A DNA stretch of 64,000 nucleotides, from NCBI RefSeq assembly GCF_018145875.1, contig NZ_JAGSSV010000010.1:43049-107048 (forward strand), read 5' to 3'. Shown piece by piece: positions 16,392 to 24,984 of this stretch (positions are counted from its first letter, which is position 1; each line of letters opens with the position of its first letter). The notes under the pieces were generated by a model. It saw only the letters and a program-made list of their open reading frames with translations, made no database searches and was not told the origin of the DNA. The stretch is from Marinomonas vulgaris (GTDB lineage: Bacteria > Pseudomonadota > Gammaproteobacteria > Pseudomonadales > Marinomonadaceae). The translations under genes and the position numbers were made by a program.

Positions 16392-17360
16392 TCACAGCGC
16401 AGGCACGTGACTGATGAGTCTTTTTAACAAGTCATCCACGGACAAGCCCGCCGCTTGTGCTTCAAAACTGATGATCACTCGATGGCGCAACACGGGCAAA
16501 GCAATCTGGCGCACATCGTCTGGGGTGACAAAATCACGACCATGAAGTAACGCATTGGCGCGGGCGCAACGGTCTAACGCCAATGTACCGCGTGGGCTGG
16601 CGCCGTAGTCGATTAGGTTGGTGCCCTTGCCGGCGTCGCCAAGGTACAACTCCGGCTGCCGTGTCGCCATAATGAGTTGCACTATGTATTGCTCCACGCT
16701 TTCTGACATGTACAAAGACAAGGCTTTTTGTTGCAGTGCGAGTACATCCGCTGGGGTGCAAATGGGTTGCGATGGCGTGGAGGTGGTTTTGTGTAAATCT
16801 TGTTGTCTCACTAAACGCAGCACTTCTAACTCGCTGGCCGCGCTTGGGTAGCCCAGGTTGATTTTCATCATGAAGCGATCTAACTGCGCTTCTGGCAAAG
16901 GGTAGGTGCCTTCTTGCTCGATGGGGTTTTGTGTGGCGATGACAAAAAACAATTCGGACAAGGAGTAGCTGTGATTGCCAACGGTGACTTGCCGCTCGCC
17001 CATGGCTTCCAGTAACGCCGATTGCACTTTGGCTGGCGCGCGGTTGATTTCGTCGGCCAGTACAATGTCGTTCATGATGGGGCCAGGAATAAAGCTAAAT
17101 TGTCCGGTTTCTTGCTGATAAATGTCGGAGCCGGTAACGTCGCCAGGCAGTAAATCTGGCGTAAATTGAATGCGTTGGAAGCGACTGTCGATAGCGTTCG
17201 CTAAGGCTTTAGCTGCGGTAGTTTTGGCAATTCCTGGCGGGCCTTCAAGCAGAACATGGCCATTGGCGATCAAGGCAACGAGTAATTCGTGGGTTAAATC
17301 GGGTTGGCCAAGAACGGCACGGTTTAAGTGGTCTTTTAATTGTTCAATTACAGCTACCAT
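16392..17360 (-). CDS. MoxR-family AAA+ ATPase
   Basis: MoxR ATPases are chaperone-like AAA+ proteins that work with VWA-domain partners. Start ATG 17360 is chosen because AAGGAA lies about 10 bases upstream and the product then begins at the conserved MVAVIEQLKDHLNRAVLGQ; the frame stays open further upstream. The 322-residue product has Walker A GPPGIAKT (40-47), Walker B VLADEIN, the ATQNPIEQEGTYPLPEAQLDRF sensor region, and a C-terminal lid. It heads the cluster DUF58-DUF4381-batA-VWA/TPR-batD. Nothing suggests methanol oxidation; the name is historical. Confidence 0.94.
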   Translation of the reverse strand: MVAVIEQLKDHLNRAVLGQPDLTHELLVALIANGHVLLEGPPGIAKTTAAKALANAIDSRFQRIQFTPDLLPGDVTGSDIYQQETGQFSFIPGPIMNDIVLADEINRAPAKVQSALLEAMGERQVTVGNHSYSLSELFFVIATQNPIEQEGTYPLPEAQLDRFMMKINLGYPSAASELEVLRLVRQQDLHKTTSTPSQPICTPADVLALQQKALSLYMSESVEQYIVQLIMATRQPELYLGDAGKGTNLIDYGASPRGTLALDRCARANALLHGRDFVTPDDVRQIALPVLRHRVIISFEAQAAGLSVDDLLKRLISHVPAL

Positions 17361-17373
17361 CGAACCTAGGTTC

Positions 17374-17435
17374 CTTATACTTCTGTCAAAAAAAGTGTCA
17401 ACGCAATATAATAGCGCCCATATTATCGGATTCAA
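17374..17435. promoter_or_regulatory. Overlapping divergent promoters between moxR and the DUF2835-pyrD unit
   Basis: Plus strand: CTGTCA (17383-17388) and a perfect TATAAT (17407-17412), spacer 18. Minus strand: TTGAAT (17435-17430) with TATTAT (17413-17408), spacer 16. A second minus pair is TTGACA (17401-17396) with TATAAG (17379-17374), spacer 16; the latter would start RNA only a few bases before the moxR ATG. All are consensus matches by eye. Confidence 0.5.
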
Positions 17436-17489
17436 TTCTTTACGCACAGGGTGTTCTCTGTAAGGGTAATGTAAGCACAGGACGAAAAG

Positions 17490-17711
17490 ATGGCGAAAAT
17501 TGTATTAAATGTGGCCCTGTCTGCATTGAAGTATGAGGCGATGTACGCTGGGTTGGCGAAAAACCTAGTGGCCAATAGCTTAGACGGTCGAAAAGTTCAG
17601 TTGCCCCTGTCAGCGTTTCAGCGTTTTGTCACCCACCAAGGAATTCACGGTTTTTTTGAAGTGGAATTTGATGATTCGAATAAACTGATTAGCGTTACAA
17701 AAATTAGATAG
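17490..17711 (+). CDS. DUF2835 small protein
   Basis: The 73-residue product matches DUF2835 by eye: an N-terminal strand, a central [27 protein letters not shown] stretch (positions about 34-60) and a basic end. The family is widespread in gammaproteobacteria, with no known function; its size and strand pattern suggest a small beta-rich domain. It precedes pyrD by 35 bp on the same strand and could share its promoter. Confidence 0.82.
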   Translation: MAKIVLNVALSALKYEAMYAGLAKNLVANSLDGRKVQLPLSAFQRFVTHQGIHGFFEVEFDDSNKLISVTKIR

Positions 17712-17746
17712 CGCTGTCTAATGTTAACCGCCTAGGAGCTTTATAT

Positions 17747-18787
17747 ATGTACCAACTCGCGCGCTCATTGTTGTTTAAATTAGACGCTGAAGTGTCCCAT
17801 GATCTGTCTTTGGAGCTTCTTGGAGCCAGCAGCCGATTGGGCCTTAAAAAGTTCCTAGGGGAAATGCCGGCTACCAAACCTGTTGATGTAATGGGGTTGC
17901 GTTTCCCTAACGCCGTGGGCTTGGCCGCAGGGCTAGACAAAAACGCCGATGCGTTCGAAGCGCTGGGTGCGTTGGGTTTTGGCTTTGTGGAAGTCGGGAC
18001 GGTGACGCCCAAAGGCCAGTCGGGTAACCCAAAACCACGGTTGTTCCGTTTGCCTGAGCACGAGGCCATTATTAACCGCATGGGGTTCAACAACAAAGGC
18101 GTAGAGCACATGGTGTCACGCATCAAACAGCACCGTTACCCGGGCATTTTGGGCGTGAATATTGGTAAGAATTTGACCACATCGGTGGAAGACGCCGCCG
18201 CGGATTATTTGGCTTGTTTGACTCAAGTGATTCCTTATGCGGATTACATTACCGCCAACATCAGTTCGCCAAATACTCCAGGGTTACGCAGTTTGCAATT
18301 TGGCGACAGCTTGGCGCAGTTGATTGCGCCGTTAAGCGAAGCCCGAGATCGTTACGAAGCCGAGCACGGTAAACGCGTGCCTTTGGCGGTGAAAATCGCC
18401 CCAGACATGACAGACGATGAAATCAAAATGGTCGCCGACACCTTGGTTGCTCAAGGTGTCGATGGCATTATCGCCACCAATACCACTTTATCTCGCGAGG
18501 CCGTAGTTGGTCATGCGTTTGAAAAAGAAGCCGGCGGATTGAGCGGTGCGCCGGTGCGCGATGCCTCTACTCATGTGGTGCGAGTATTGGCGGAGCATTT
18601 AAAAGACACCTTGCCGATCATTGGTGTGGGTGGTATTTCAAGCGGTGCCGATGCGGTTGAAAAACTGCAAGCGGGCGCACGCTTGGTACAAATTTATTCC
18701 GGCTTTATTTACCACGGCCCAGAATTGATCAAAGAAGCCATTGCGACCACAGACGCCTATTATCGTGAACGAGAGTTAGGCTTGTAG
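17747..18787 (+). CDS. pyrD: Dihydroorotate dehydrogenase (quinone), class 2
   Basis: PyrD oxidises dihydroorotate to orotate in pyrimidine synthesis and passes electrons to membrane quinones through FMN. The 346-residue protein has the class 2 N-terminal helical membrane-associating segment ([25 protein letters not shown]). The [11 protein letters not shown] motif, the catalytic-serine motif [11 protein letters not shown] and the C-terminal phosphate-binding GVGGISSG follow. Length agrees with E. coli PyrD (336). A TAGGAGC ribosome site precedes ATG 17747. rlmKL begins about 50 bp downstream. Confidence 0.97.
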   Translation: MYQLARSLLFKLDAEVSHDLSLELLGASSRLGLKKFLGEMPATKPVDVMGLRFPNAVGLAAGLDKNADAFEALGALGFGFVEVGTVTPKGQSGNPKPRLFRLPEHEAIINRMGFNNKGVEHMVSRIKQHRYPGILGVNIGKNLTTSVEDAAADYLACLTQVIPYADYITANISSPNTPGLRSLQFGDSLAQLIAPLSEARDRYEAEHGKRVPLAVKIAPDMTDDEIKMVADTLVAQGVDGIIATNTTLSREAVVGHAFEKEAGGLSGAPVRDASTHVVRVLAEHLKDTLPIIGVGGISSGADAVEKLQAGARLVQIYSGFIYHGPELIKEAIATTDAYYRERELGL

Positions 18788-18836
18788 GTTGACCTTGCAC
18801 GACACATTCACAGACATTAAAAAAAGTACTTTCATA

Positions 18837-21005
18837 ATGAGCACACAAACACAGACTACCGAGTCAAACAGCCAGGTGTACGACCTAGAAATCACCTGCC
18901 CACTAGGCTTGGAAAACGTCTTAGAAAAAGAGTTACACAGTGAAGGGCTAACCCAAACTCGGTTTGGTGAAGGCCAAGTCAAGTTGAACACCGATTTGGA
19001 AGGCATGTACCAAGTTTGCCTTTGGTCTCGTGTGGCGACCCGCGTTATGTTACCGATTGCCAATTTTAAAATTGACTCTGCCGACGAGCTTTACGATGCG
19101 GTAAAAGCAATCAATTGGTCTGAGCACATGTCCGCGACCGACACCATTGCTATTGATTGCCATGGTACTAACCACCACATTCGTAACACGCAATTTGGTG
19201 CCGTGCGCGCCAAAGACGCAATTGCCGATTACTTTGTTGATTTGTCTGGCGAGCGCCCCAGCGTGCAAAAAGAACAGCCAGATGTGCGTATCGCCTTGCG
19301 TATTAAGCGTGAAGTGGTGACGGTCAGTATCGATTTGTCTGGCGAAAGTATGCACCGCCGTGGTTATCGTCAACAAGGCAGCATGGCACCGCTAAAAGAA
19401 AACCTCGCGGCGGGTTTGTTGTTGCGCGCGGGTTGGCACAAAGACTGCGGTTTGACGCAGTTGATTGACCCTATGTGTGGTTCTGGCACCTTCTTGGTGG
19501 AAGCGGCGATGATGTCTTTGGACATGGCGCCGGGTTTGGGTCGTCAATACTGGGGGTTCAAAGGTTGGAAGCAGCACGATCATCGTTTGTTCCAGCAGTT
19601 GAGCGACTTCGCGAAGAACCGTAAGCGCAATGCTGATGAGCTTGGCTTGCGTTTCCAAGGCACCGACCAAGACCAAAGAGCCATTGCCGCGTCTCGTGAA
19701 AGCATCAAACGTGCTGGCCTAGTGGGCGTGATTGATGTCAACATGACCCCCTTCCAGCAACATGAATTTGCCATCGATGAAACCAAACCCGGTTTGGTGA
19801 TTTGTAACCCGCCTTACGGTGAGCGAGTTGGCGACGAAATGGCGCTGATTGCTTTATACCGTGAATTAGGCGAATGGGTGGTGAATCATGCCCGCGGTTG
19901 GCAATTTATGATGCTGACCAGCAACGACCACTTGGCGCGTCAAATTCCAGTTCGTCCTGAAAAAAGCACTCGCGTGATCAACGGCGGCATCGAATGTCGT
20001 GCGTATTTGTTCCCATTGCTTGAAGGTAAAATCAAAGAAGACGTGGTTGCCCAAGCGGCGATGACGCCGGGCGCACAGATGTTCGCCAACCGATTGCAGA
20101 AAAATGCCAAGAAGCTGAAAAAATGGGTCGAGAAAAATAAGATCCAATGCTATCGCGTGTACGACGCCGACATGCCTGAGTACGCCGTTGCGATCGATAT
20201 TTACAGCGATTGGGCACACGTACAAGAATACCAAGCGCCGAAAAGCGTCGATCCTGAAAAAGCCAAACAGCGTTTGTTTGAAGTGATGTCGGCGATTCCG
20301 AGCGCGCTCAACATTGCTGAATCCAAGGTGGTATTGAAGCAGCGTCAGCGTCAGTCTGGTAAAGAACAATACGAAAAGTTTGATCAAACCAAATATGAAA
20401 TGACTGTCGAAGAGTACGGCTGTGATTTTATTGTGAACCTGAAAGACTACCTAGATACCGGCTTATTTTTGGATCATCGCCCCGTGCGCAAACTGATTCA
20501 AGACAAAGCCAACGGCAAGCGCTTCTTGAACTTGTTTTGCTATACGGCGACGGCGTCTGTTCACGCGGGTCAAGGTGGCGCGCGCAACTCGTTGAGCGTC
20601 GATATGTCCAATACCTACACCGAGTGGGCGCGTCGTAATATCGAGCTGAACGAATTTTCGGATTTGCATCACCAAGTGGAACGCGCCGATTGCATCGAGT
20701 GGCTTAAGCAAAGCCGTGATAAATTCGACCTGATCTTTATGGACCCACCGACCTTTTCGAACTCGAAGAAAATGGCCGATGTGCTGGACATTCAGCGAGA
20801 TCATGGGGAATTAGTGCGTTTGGCCATGGCGCGATTGGCACGAGGCGGAGAGCTTATTTTCTCCAACAACTATCGTCGATTTGTGCTTGATGCGGATCTT
20901 GAGCAAGAATTTAACGTGAAAAACATCACCAGTGAAACGCTTGACCCAGATTTCGATCGCAATGGAAAAATTCACCAATGTTATCTGATTAAGTTCAAAG
21001 GCTAA
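18837..21005 (+). CDS. rlmL: Bifunctional 23S rRNA methyltransferase RlmKL (m2G2445 and m7G2069)
   Basis: This fused enzyme makes two methylations in 23S rRNA. ATG 18837 gives 722 residues, close to E. coli RlmKL (702); the frame is open 16 codons further upstream, but the extension is poor. Order: THUMP domain (about 60-160), RlmL-type methyltransferase with the guanine-N2 motif NPPYGERVG near residue 325, then the RlmK half with DPPTFSNSKKM near residue 640. Both SAM domains look intact (DPMCGSGTF and FLNLFCYTATASV). It is closed by a terminator at 21046. Confidence 0.97.
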   Translation: MSTQTQTTESNSQVYDLEITCPLGLENVLEKELHSEGLTQTRFGEGQVKLNTDLEGMYQVCLWSRVATRVMLPIANFKIDSADELYDAVKAINWSEHMSATDTIAIDCHGTNHHIRNTQFGAVRAKDAIADYFVDLSGERPSVQKEQPDVRIALRIKREVVTVSIDLSGESMHRRGYRQQGSMAPLKENLAAGLLLRAGWHKDCGLTQLIDPMCGSGTFLVEAAMMSLDMAPGLGRQYWGFKGWKQHDHRLFQQLSDFAKNRKRNADELGLRFQGTDQDQRAIAASRESIKRAGLVGVIDVNMTPFQQHEFAIDETKPGLVICNPPYGERVGDEMALIALYRELGEWVVNHARGWQFMMLTSNDHLARQIPVRPEKSTRVINGGIECRAYLFPLLEGKIKEDVVAQAAMTPGAQMFANRLQKNAKKLKKWVEKNKIQCYRVYDADMPEYAVAIDIYSDWAHVQEYQAPKSVDPEKAKQRLFEVMSAIPSALNIAESKVVLKQRQRQSGKEQYEKFDQTKYEMTVEEYGCDFIVNLKDYLDTGLFLDHRPVRKLIQDKANGKRFLNLFCYTATASVHAGQGGARNSLSVDMSNTYTEWARRNIELNEFSDLHHQVERADCIEWLKQSRDKFDLIFMDPPTFSNSKKMADVLDIQRDHGELVRLAMARLARGGELIFSNNYRRFVLDADLEQEFNVKNITSETLDPDFDRNGKIHQCYLIKFKG

Positions 21006-21045
21006 TTTAAGAGCTAATCTGATAGCAGGCTGGAACGAGTAAAAA

Positions 21046-21070
21046 AGGAAAGCGCAGGCTTTCCTTTTTT
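21046..21070 (+). terminator. Terminator after rlmKL
   Basis: AGGAAAGC (21046-21053) pairs perfectly with GCTTTCCT (21058-21065) around a 4-base loop, flanked by A and T runs. Confidence 0.9.
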
Positions 21071-21102
21071 CGTTTAAGCGGCAGAGAGAGCCATTATTTT
21101 GT

Positions 21103-21122
21103 CATCTTGATAGGACAAGATG
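21103..21122. repeat. Perfect 7-bp inverted repeat upstream of the 86-residue gene
   Basis: CATCTTG (21103-21109) and CAAGATG (21116-21122) are exact reverse complements around 6 bases, about 100 bp before the small gene at 21222. It may be an operator; short repeats like this can also occur by chance. Confidence 0.45.
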
Positions 21123-21221
21123 TGTGTTTTGAAAAAAGTGTCTATAGTTAGTTCACGTCATGTTAATTCACGTAATCGTTATTTTAGGCCATTTTACAAA
21201 AACGACTGAATGAGGTGAGCG

Positions 21222-21482
21222 ATGAAACTCAAATTAACGCCAACTCAAAACCTGTGTGTTGGGTATTTAGAATCGGGTTTTAAGCTGATTCAACTGGATG
21301 AGCAGTTTTACTTTATTAAAGGTGAGCGGCGACAAAAGGTGTTGCCCAAAACCTTAGATGCGCTGGTGAACCGAGGTGCACTTGAACATACCGAGCAAGG
21401 TGAATACGCCTTGAGTGATGAATTTATTGAACACCGCAAAAAAATGCGTCAAAAAGGCGAGGCAGAACTCACTTGCCACTAG
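21222..21482 (+). CDS. Hypothetical 86-residue protein
   Basis: I do not recognise a family. AGGTGAGC lies just before ATG 21222, and the gene stands alone between two terminators, both of which favour a real gene. The sequence MKLKLTPTQNLCVGYLESGFK, then KVLPKTLDALVNRGALEH and a short beta-like YALSDEFIEHR, resembles a small winged-helix domain (helix, turn, DALVNRG recognition-like helix, wing). That is a structural guess; no membrane segment or signal peptide is seen. Confidence 0.72.
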   Translation: MKLKLTPTQNLCVGYLESGFKLIQLDEQFYFIKGERRQKVLPKTLDALVNRGALEHTEQGEYALSDEFIEHRKKMRQKGEAELTCH

Positions 21483-21513
21483 CGGGTTGCTTTTGTCGCT
21501 CAATATTCAAATG

Positions 21514-21557
21514 ATCAGAGCCTGTCGCGTTTTCCGCTACAGGCTCTGATGCTTTTT
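21514..21557. terminator. Hairpin between converging genes
   Basis: ATCAGAGCCTGT (21514-21525) pairs perfectly with ACAGGCTCTGAT (21539-21550), followed by GCTTTTT. It separates the 86-residue gene from the converging DUF3549 gene. Confidence 0.82.
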
Positions 21558-21591
21558 ATTCCATTTATTCACTTCACTCGAGCCGATTTTA

Positions 21592-22698
21592 TTACTGCAC
21601 TGATTTAGGTGTTTGCGTGAAGAGGTAACCAACGGCTTGAGCCAGTGTTGGGCTAACGCGACCGCTACGTAGCAAACTCCATAAAGGTTGTTCGGTTTCT
21701 GGGTGTTGGCTGAGCTCGGCGGCGATTTGTTTAAAAGCGATGTAGCCATCTTCTCTGTGTGCCAATTTCTCCATAATGATGCGCAAAAGCTGTGGGTTTT
21801 GTCCGAGCCAATGGGGGCATTTTGCCGCTAATGCAGCGATAGGATGAAGCTCCTGATCTTGGCATTCGCTTAAACTGCCCAATAAACCAAACAAAGGCAG
21901 TAATAATGCATCGTTAAGGTCAGCTCTTGATAAGGCGCGTAAATAGCTGGCTTGCATCAAGGCGTCTTGCTCGGTTTGTATTAGTTCAATCAAGGTATTT
22001 TGTAGGCTTGTAGGCAAGATTTCATGTTCCAAGGCATGGCACAAAGCGCTGACTAGGGGCGACGCCGCTAAGGGCAAGGCGTTGTTGATCAAGGCGTGAT
22101 ATTTGTCGTCGTTCACGCGAGCGGCGAGTTCGGCAATGCCTTGTAAGCCGAGAGTTTGCCACGCTTCGTTCGCTTCGCTCAAATCTGACGATAAGTAGTC
22201 CACCACGGCTTGAAAGTACGCCGAAGGCGCTTGGTGTAAATCTTTACCGAGCATAGCGTGAAAGCTGGCCATGCGTTCTTGGTCTGGTTTAAAGGCGTAT
22301 GGGCTGTCTTCTAATGCTTCCGATAAACCCGCTTCTTCGCCTTTATGAAGAATTTTATCGACGATGCTTTTGATAAAATGGTCTCGTGTGCCCAAATTCA
22401 AACAACCGGCTTCGTCCAGAGGTAATTTAAGAAACCAAATGACGCCGTCTTCGGCTTTGTTGGTTTGCGTTGCCTTGTTGCTCTGGTCAGCTAGTTTCTT
22501 TTTTAACAAGCACGCCAACCAAGCGTGTTGACGAAAAGGAAAGGGGTAGGCCTGCTGCTTACGGTCAAACTGGATGGCTTGTTGGGGCGTGATCTTGGTA
22601 ATGTTGCGACCTAGGTCGTAATAGCTGACTTCACACTCGACCATGTCGAATAAGTCGGAAAGAGATTCAATCTTGTTCATGATAAAATGATGGCTCAT
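21592..22698 (-). CDS. DUF3549 family protein
   Basis: The product (368 residues from ATG 22698, or 362 from ATG 22680) begins with the DUF3549 pattern SLSDLFDMVECEVSYYDLGRNITKI and then YPFPFRQHAWLACLL. The rest is helical and ARM/HEAT-like, with repeated LPLFGLLGSL-type helices and no catalytic motif. Neither start has a good Shine-Dalgarno, so the first residue is uncertain. The family is restricted to gammaproteobacteria and has no known function. It is divergent from the yqcC-DUF1853 pair. Confidence 0.83.
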   Translation of the reverse strand: MSHHFIMNKIESLSDLFDMVECEVSYYDLGRNITKITPQQAIQFDRKQQAYPFPFRQHAWLACLLKKKLADQSNKATQTNKAEDGVIWFLKLPLDEAGCLNLGTRDHFIKSIVDKILHKGEEAGLSEALEDSPYAFKPDQERMASFHAMLGKDLHQAPSAYFQAVVDYLSSDLSEANEAWQTLGLQGIAELAARVNDDKYHALINNALPLAASPLVSALCHALEHEILPTSLQNTLIELIQTEQDALMQASYLRALSRADLNDALLLPLFGLLGSLSECQDQELHPIAALAAKCPHWLGQNPQLLRIIMEKLAHREDGYIAFKQIAAELSQHPETEQPLWSLLRSGRVSPTLAQAVGYLFTQTPKSVQ

Positions 22699-22781
22699 GT
22701 TGCCGATAAAAGCCCAAATGCGCTCTTATGAGTTGATAAAATAGAGGCGTTATCTTACCGTTTTTCATAGGAGAAATCAGG

Positions 22782-23120
22782 TTGAAAGAAGTCTTTTCTG
22801 CTCATCATGTGTTAGCCGATTTGCTGATGGAGTTACAGATGGCAATGCAAAACGCACAGGTTTGGGATTGTGCCACGCCAAGCGACGCGGCACGGCAAAG
22901 CCAAGAGCCATTTTGTATTGATACCATGTCGTTTGAACAATGGCTGCGATTCGTGATGATAGAGCGTTTCAAAACAATGTTGGCATTGGGGCAAGATTTA
23001 CCCGTACGGTGTCATATTTCCCCCATGGCTGAAGACGCCTTTAAAGGACTTTCCAGTGATAAAATTCACTCTATTGTGCGCTGTTTGGATCGTATTGATC
23101 AGCACCTGAGTAGCCGTTAA
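22782..23120 (+). CDS. yqcC: YqcC family (DUF446) protein
   Basis: The 112-residue product shows the YqcC pattern: PFCIDTMSFEQWLRFVMIERFKTML in the middle and a helical remainder. The start is a TTG at 22782, selected because AGGAG ends 8 bases before it and no other initiator has such a site. E. coli yqcC lies beside the pseudouridine synthase truC; here the neighbour is a DUF1853 gene 12 bp downstream. Biochemical role unknown. Confidence 0.85.
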   Translation: MKEVFSAHHVLADLLMELQMAMQNAQVWDCATPSDAARQSQEPFCIDTMSFEQWLRFVMIERFKTMLALGQDLPVRCHISPMAEDAFKGLSSDKIHSIVRCLDRIDQHLSSR

Positions 23121-23132
23121 TGGGCTGTTTTA

Positions 23133-24005
23133 ATGAGTAGTAAAGGTTTCACTCATCCTATTGTGCGCGATCTGGCTTGGCTGGTGGAAGGGCATTATAT
23201 CGAGTGCGATTTTGATCTTGCGCCGTTCTTGTTGGCAGACGTCAATCAGCGCTTAAAAGCATTGGATCTTGATTCCAGTTTGCTCGATCAAGCCTTAGCA
23301 GAATGCAAATCGCATTTTATGGGTAGCTATTTCGAGACGCTTTTTTCCTTTGCTATCGAGCATTTATCAACCCTGACCATTCGACTAGAGCATGTTCAAA
23401 TCCAACGACAAGGCAAAACTTTGGGAGAGGTGGACATGCTGGTGGAAACACCACAAGGCCATTTACACCAGTTTGAAATCGCTATTAAGTTTTACTTAGA
23501 ACGACCTGATTTAGCGCCTCACAATTGGATTGGCCCAAACAAAAATGACAGTCTGCTGATAAAGGTCACCCGTGCCCGTGAGCATCAATTAACCGTACTG
23601 CAAACAGAAGATGGGGCGGCAACGCTTGCGCCGCTTTTTGAAACCCTTGGTAAAAAAAGTCGGGTGCAAGCCAGTTTGTTGATGTTTGGACGCTTGTATT
23701 CAGCTTTAACGGATGCGGCGTCGGTGCAAGCTTGGTTGCTAAATAATAAGCGTGGTGCCTGGTTGCGGGTAAGGGATTTAAAGTGCTTGTCAGCGGTTTT
23801 CTCTCATGTTGTTTTCTTAGAGAAGCCCCATTGGATGGCGGCACCATCGCAGAATGTGGCCACTGAGTTCTGTGCCACAGCCTTAATAAATGCGATAGGT
23901 GAGTGGTTTTTACAGGACGATCGACCCAAGCATGTGTGCTTTTTTACCTCGGCTAACCCAGATGCACCGGCGCGTCATGTGTTTATTGTGCCAGATACTT
24001 GGTGA
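23133..24005 (+). CDS. DUF1853 family protein
   Basis: The 290-residue protein matches DUF1853: near the N-terminus it has RDLAWLVEGHYI, in the middle GEVDMLVETPQGHLHQFEIAIKFYL. This core (Glu-x-Asp, then Gln/His-x-Glu-x-Ala-x-Lys) recalls the acidic and lysine residues of PD-(D/E)XK nuclease folds. That link is an inference from motif shape; no activity is known to me. It is translated in series with yqcC. Confidence 0.82.
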   Translation: MSSKGFTHPIVRDLAWLVEGHYIECDFDLAPFLLADVNQRLKALDLDSSLLDQALAECKSHFMGSYFETLFSFAIEHLSTLTIRLEHVQIQRQGKTLGEVDMLVETPQGHLHQFEIAIKFYLERPDLAPHNWIGPNKNDSLLIKVTRAREHQLTVLQTEDGAATLAPLFETLGKKSRVQASLLMFGRLYSALTDAASVQAWLLNNKRGAWLRVRDLKCLSAVFSHVVFLEKPHWMAAPSQNVATEFCATALINAIGEWFLQDDRPKHVCFFTSANPDAPARHVFIVPDTW

Positions 24006-24129
24006 CAAGTTTTTTATGTTTTGCTTGTGGCGAATAAGGTATTCTCCCTGTCGAAGTGCCTTGTAAGTGCATCAGAATCATAAGATTCTCCTAGTGTTTA
24101 ACCGTTTTTTATCCAATTAAAGGAACATT

Positions 24130-24984
24130 GTGTCGACGCTTGAAAGTTTGATCTGTCCAATAGACGCCGCGCCCTTAAAGCTGAATGGACGGGTATTGTC
24201 CTGTGAGCATGGGCACACATTTGATCTGGCCAAAACGGGTTATGTGAACTTATTACCCGTGCAAAATAAACGCTCAAAAGATCCTGGCGACAGCAAAGAA
24301 ATGGTCGCGGCACGGCAGAATTTTTTGAATCAGCAACATTATTATCCTATTGTTGAGGCGATCTTGGACTCCTGGCCAGATTCTCATATGGTCAATGATA
24401 TGCGAATTCTAGACGCCGGTTGTGGTGAAGGTTATTACCTAAATGAAATGGGTAAGTCGCTGACATCAAAGGGTATTCATGCCGAGCGAACTGGACTGGA
24501 TATTTCTAAATGGGCGGTATTGGCCGCCAGCAAACGGGACAAAAATGTCAGTTGGATTGTAGGCAGCAACGCCAGTTTGCCAGTACCAGAAGGGCGATTC
24601 GATGCCGTGGTGTGTTTATTTGGTTTTCCCGTCTTTTCGGAGTTCTCTCGAGCATTGAGCAATAAGGGTTTGCTCTTGCTGGTCGAATCTGGCGCCGACC
24701 ACCTTATTGAATTGCGACGCCTATTGTACCCATCTATCCACGACTTCAAACCGACCTATGCCGATGGCGTCCCTGGTTTTAAGTTGATTAAAGAACAGGC
24801 TCAGCGCTTTACTTTTAGCCTGTCGTCGCAAACCCATATTCAAGAATTATTGAGCATGACACCACACATTCATAAGGCGTCTTATGAAGGGCGAGAAGCG
24901 GTGAAGTTGCTTGAGTCTATTTCGTTAACCGCGGACGTGAAACTCCGTTGGTATCAAAAAAATGAAGGAAACCATGATGTCTAA
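24130..24984 (+). CDS. rlmA: 23S rRNA (guanine-N1)-methyltransferase RlmA
   Basis: RlmA methylates guanine 745 (E. coli numbering) in 23S rRNA helix 35. The 284-residue product starts with the zinc-finger part (CPIDAAPLKLNGRVLSCEHGHTFD, Cys and His ligands). The family motif YVNLLPVQNKRSKDPGDSKEMVAAR follows, then a Rossmann methyltransferase domain with ILDAGCGEGYY near residue 100. GTG 24130 has AAAGGAA 6 bases upstream. Its 3' end overlaps the carbonic anhydrase start by 8 bp, so the two are coupled. Confidence 0.95.
   Translation: MSTLESLICPIDAAPLKLNGRVLSCEHGHTFDLAKTGYVNLLPVQNKRSKDPGDSKEMVAARQNFLNQQHYYPIVEAILDSWPDSHMVNDMRILDAGCGEGYYLNEMGKSLTSKGIHAERTGLDISKWAVLAASKRDKNVSWIVGSNASLPVPEGRFDAVVCLFGFPVFSEFSRALSNKGLLLLVESGADHLIELRRLLYPSIHDFKPTYADGVPGFKLIKEQAQRFTFSLSSQTHIQELLSMTPHIHKASYEGREAVKLLESISLTADVKLRWYQKNEGNHDV

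Noticed and set aside
16392..17360. Link of moxR to methanol oxidation
   Set aside because: No methanol dehydrogenase or PQQ genes; the surrounding DUF58/VWA/BatD genes define the general MoxR-Bat type.
19866..20387. 173-codon minus-strand frame inside rlmKL
   Set aside because: Antisense of a well-conserved two-domain methyltransferase; no ribosome site or recognisable motif.
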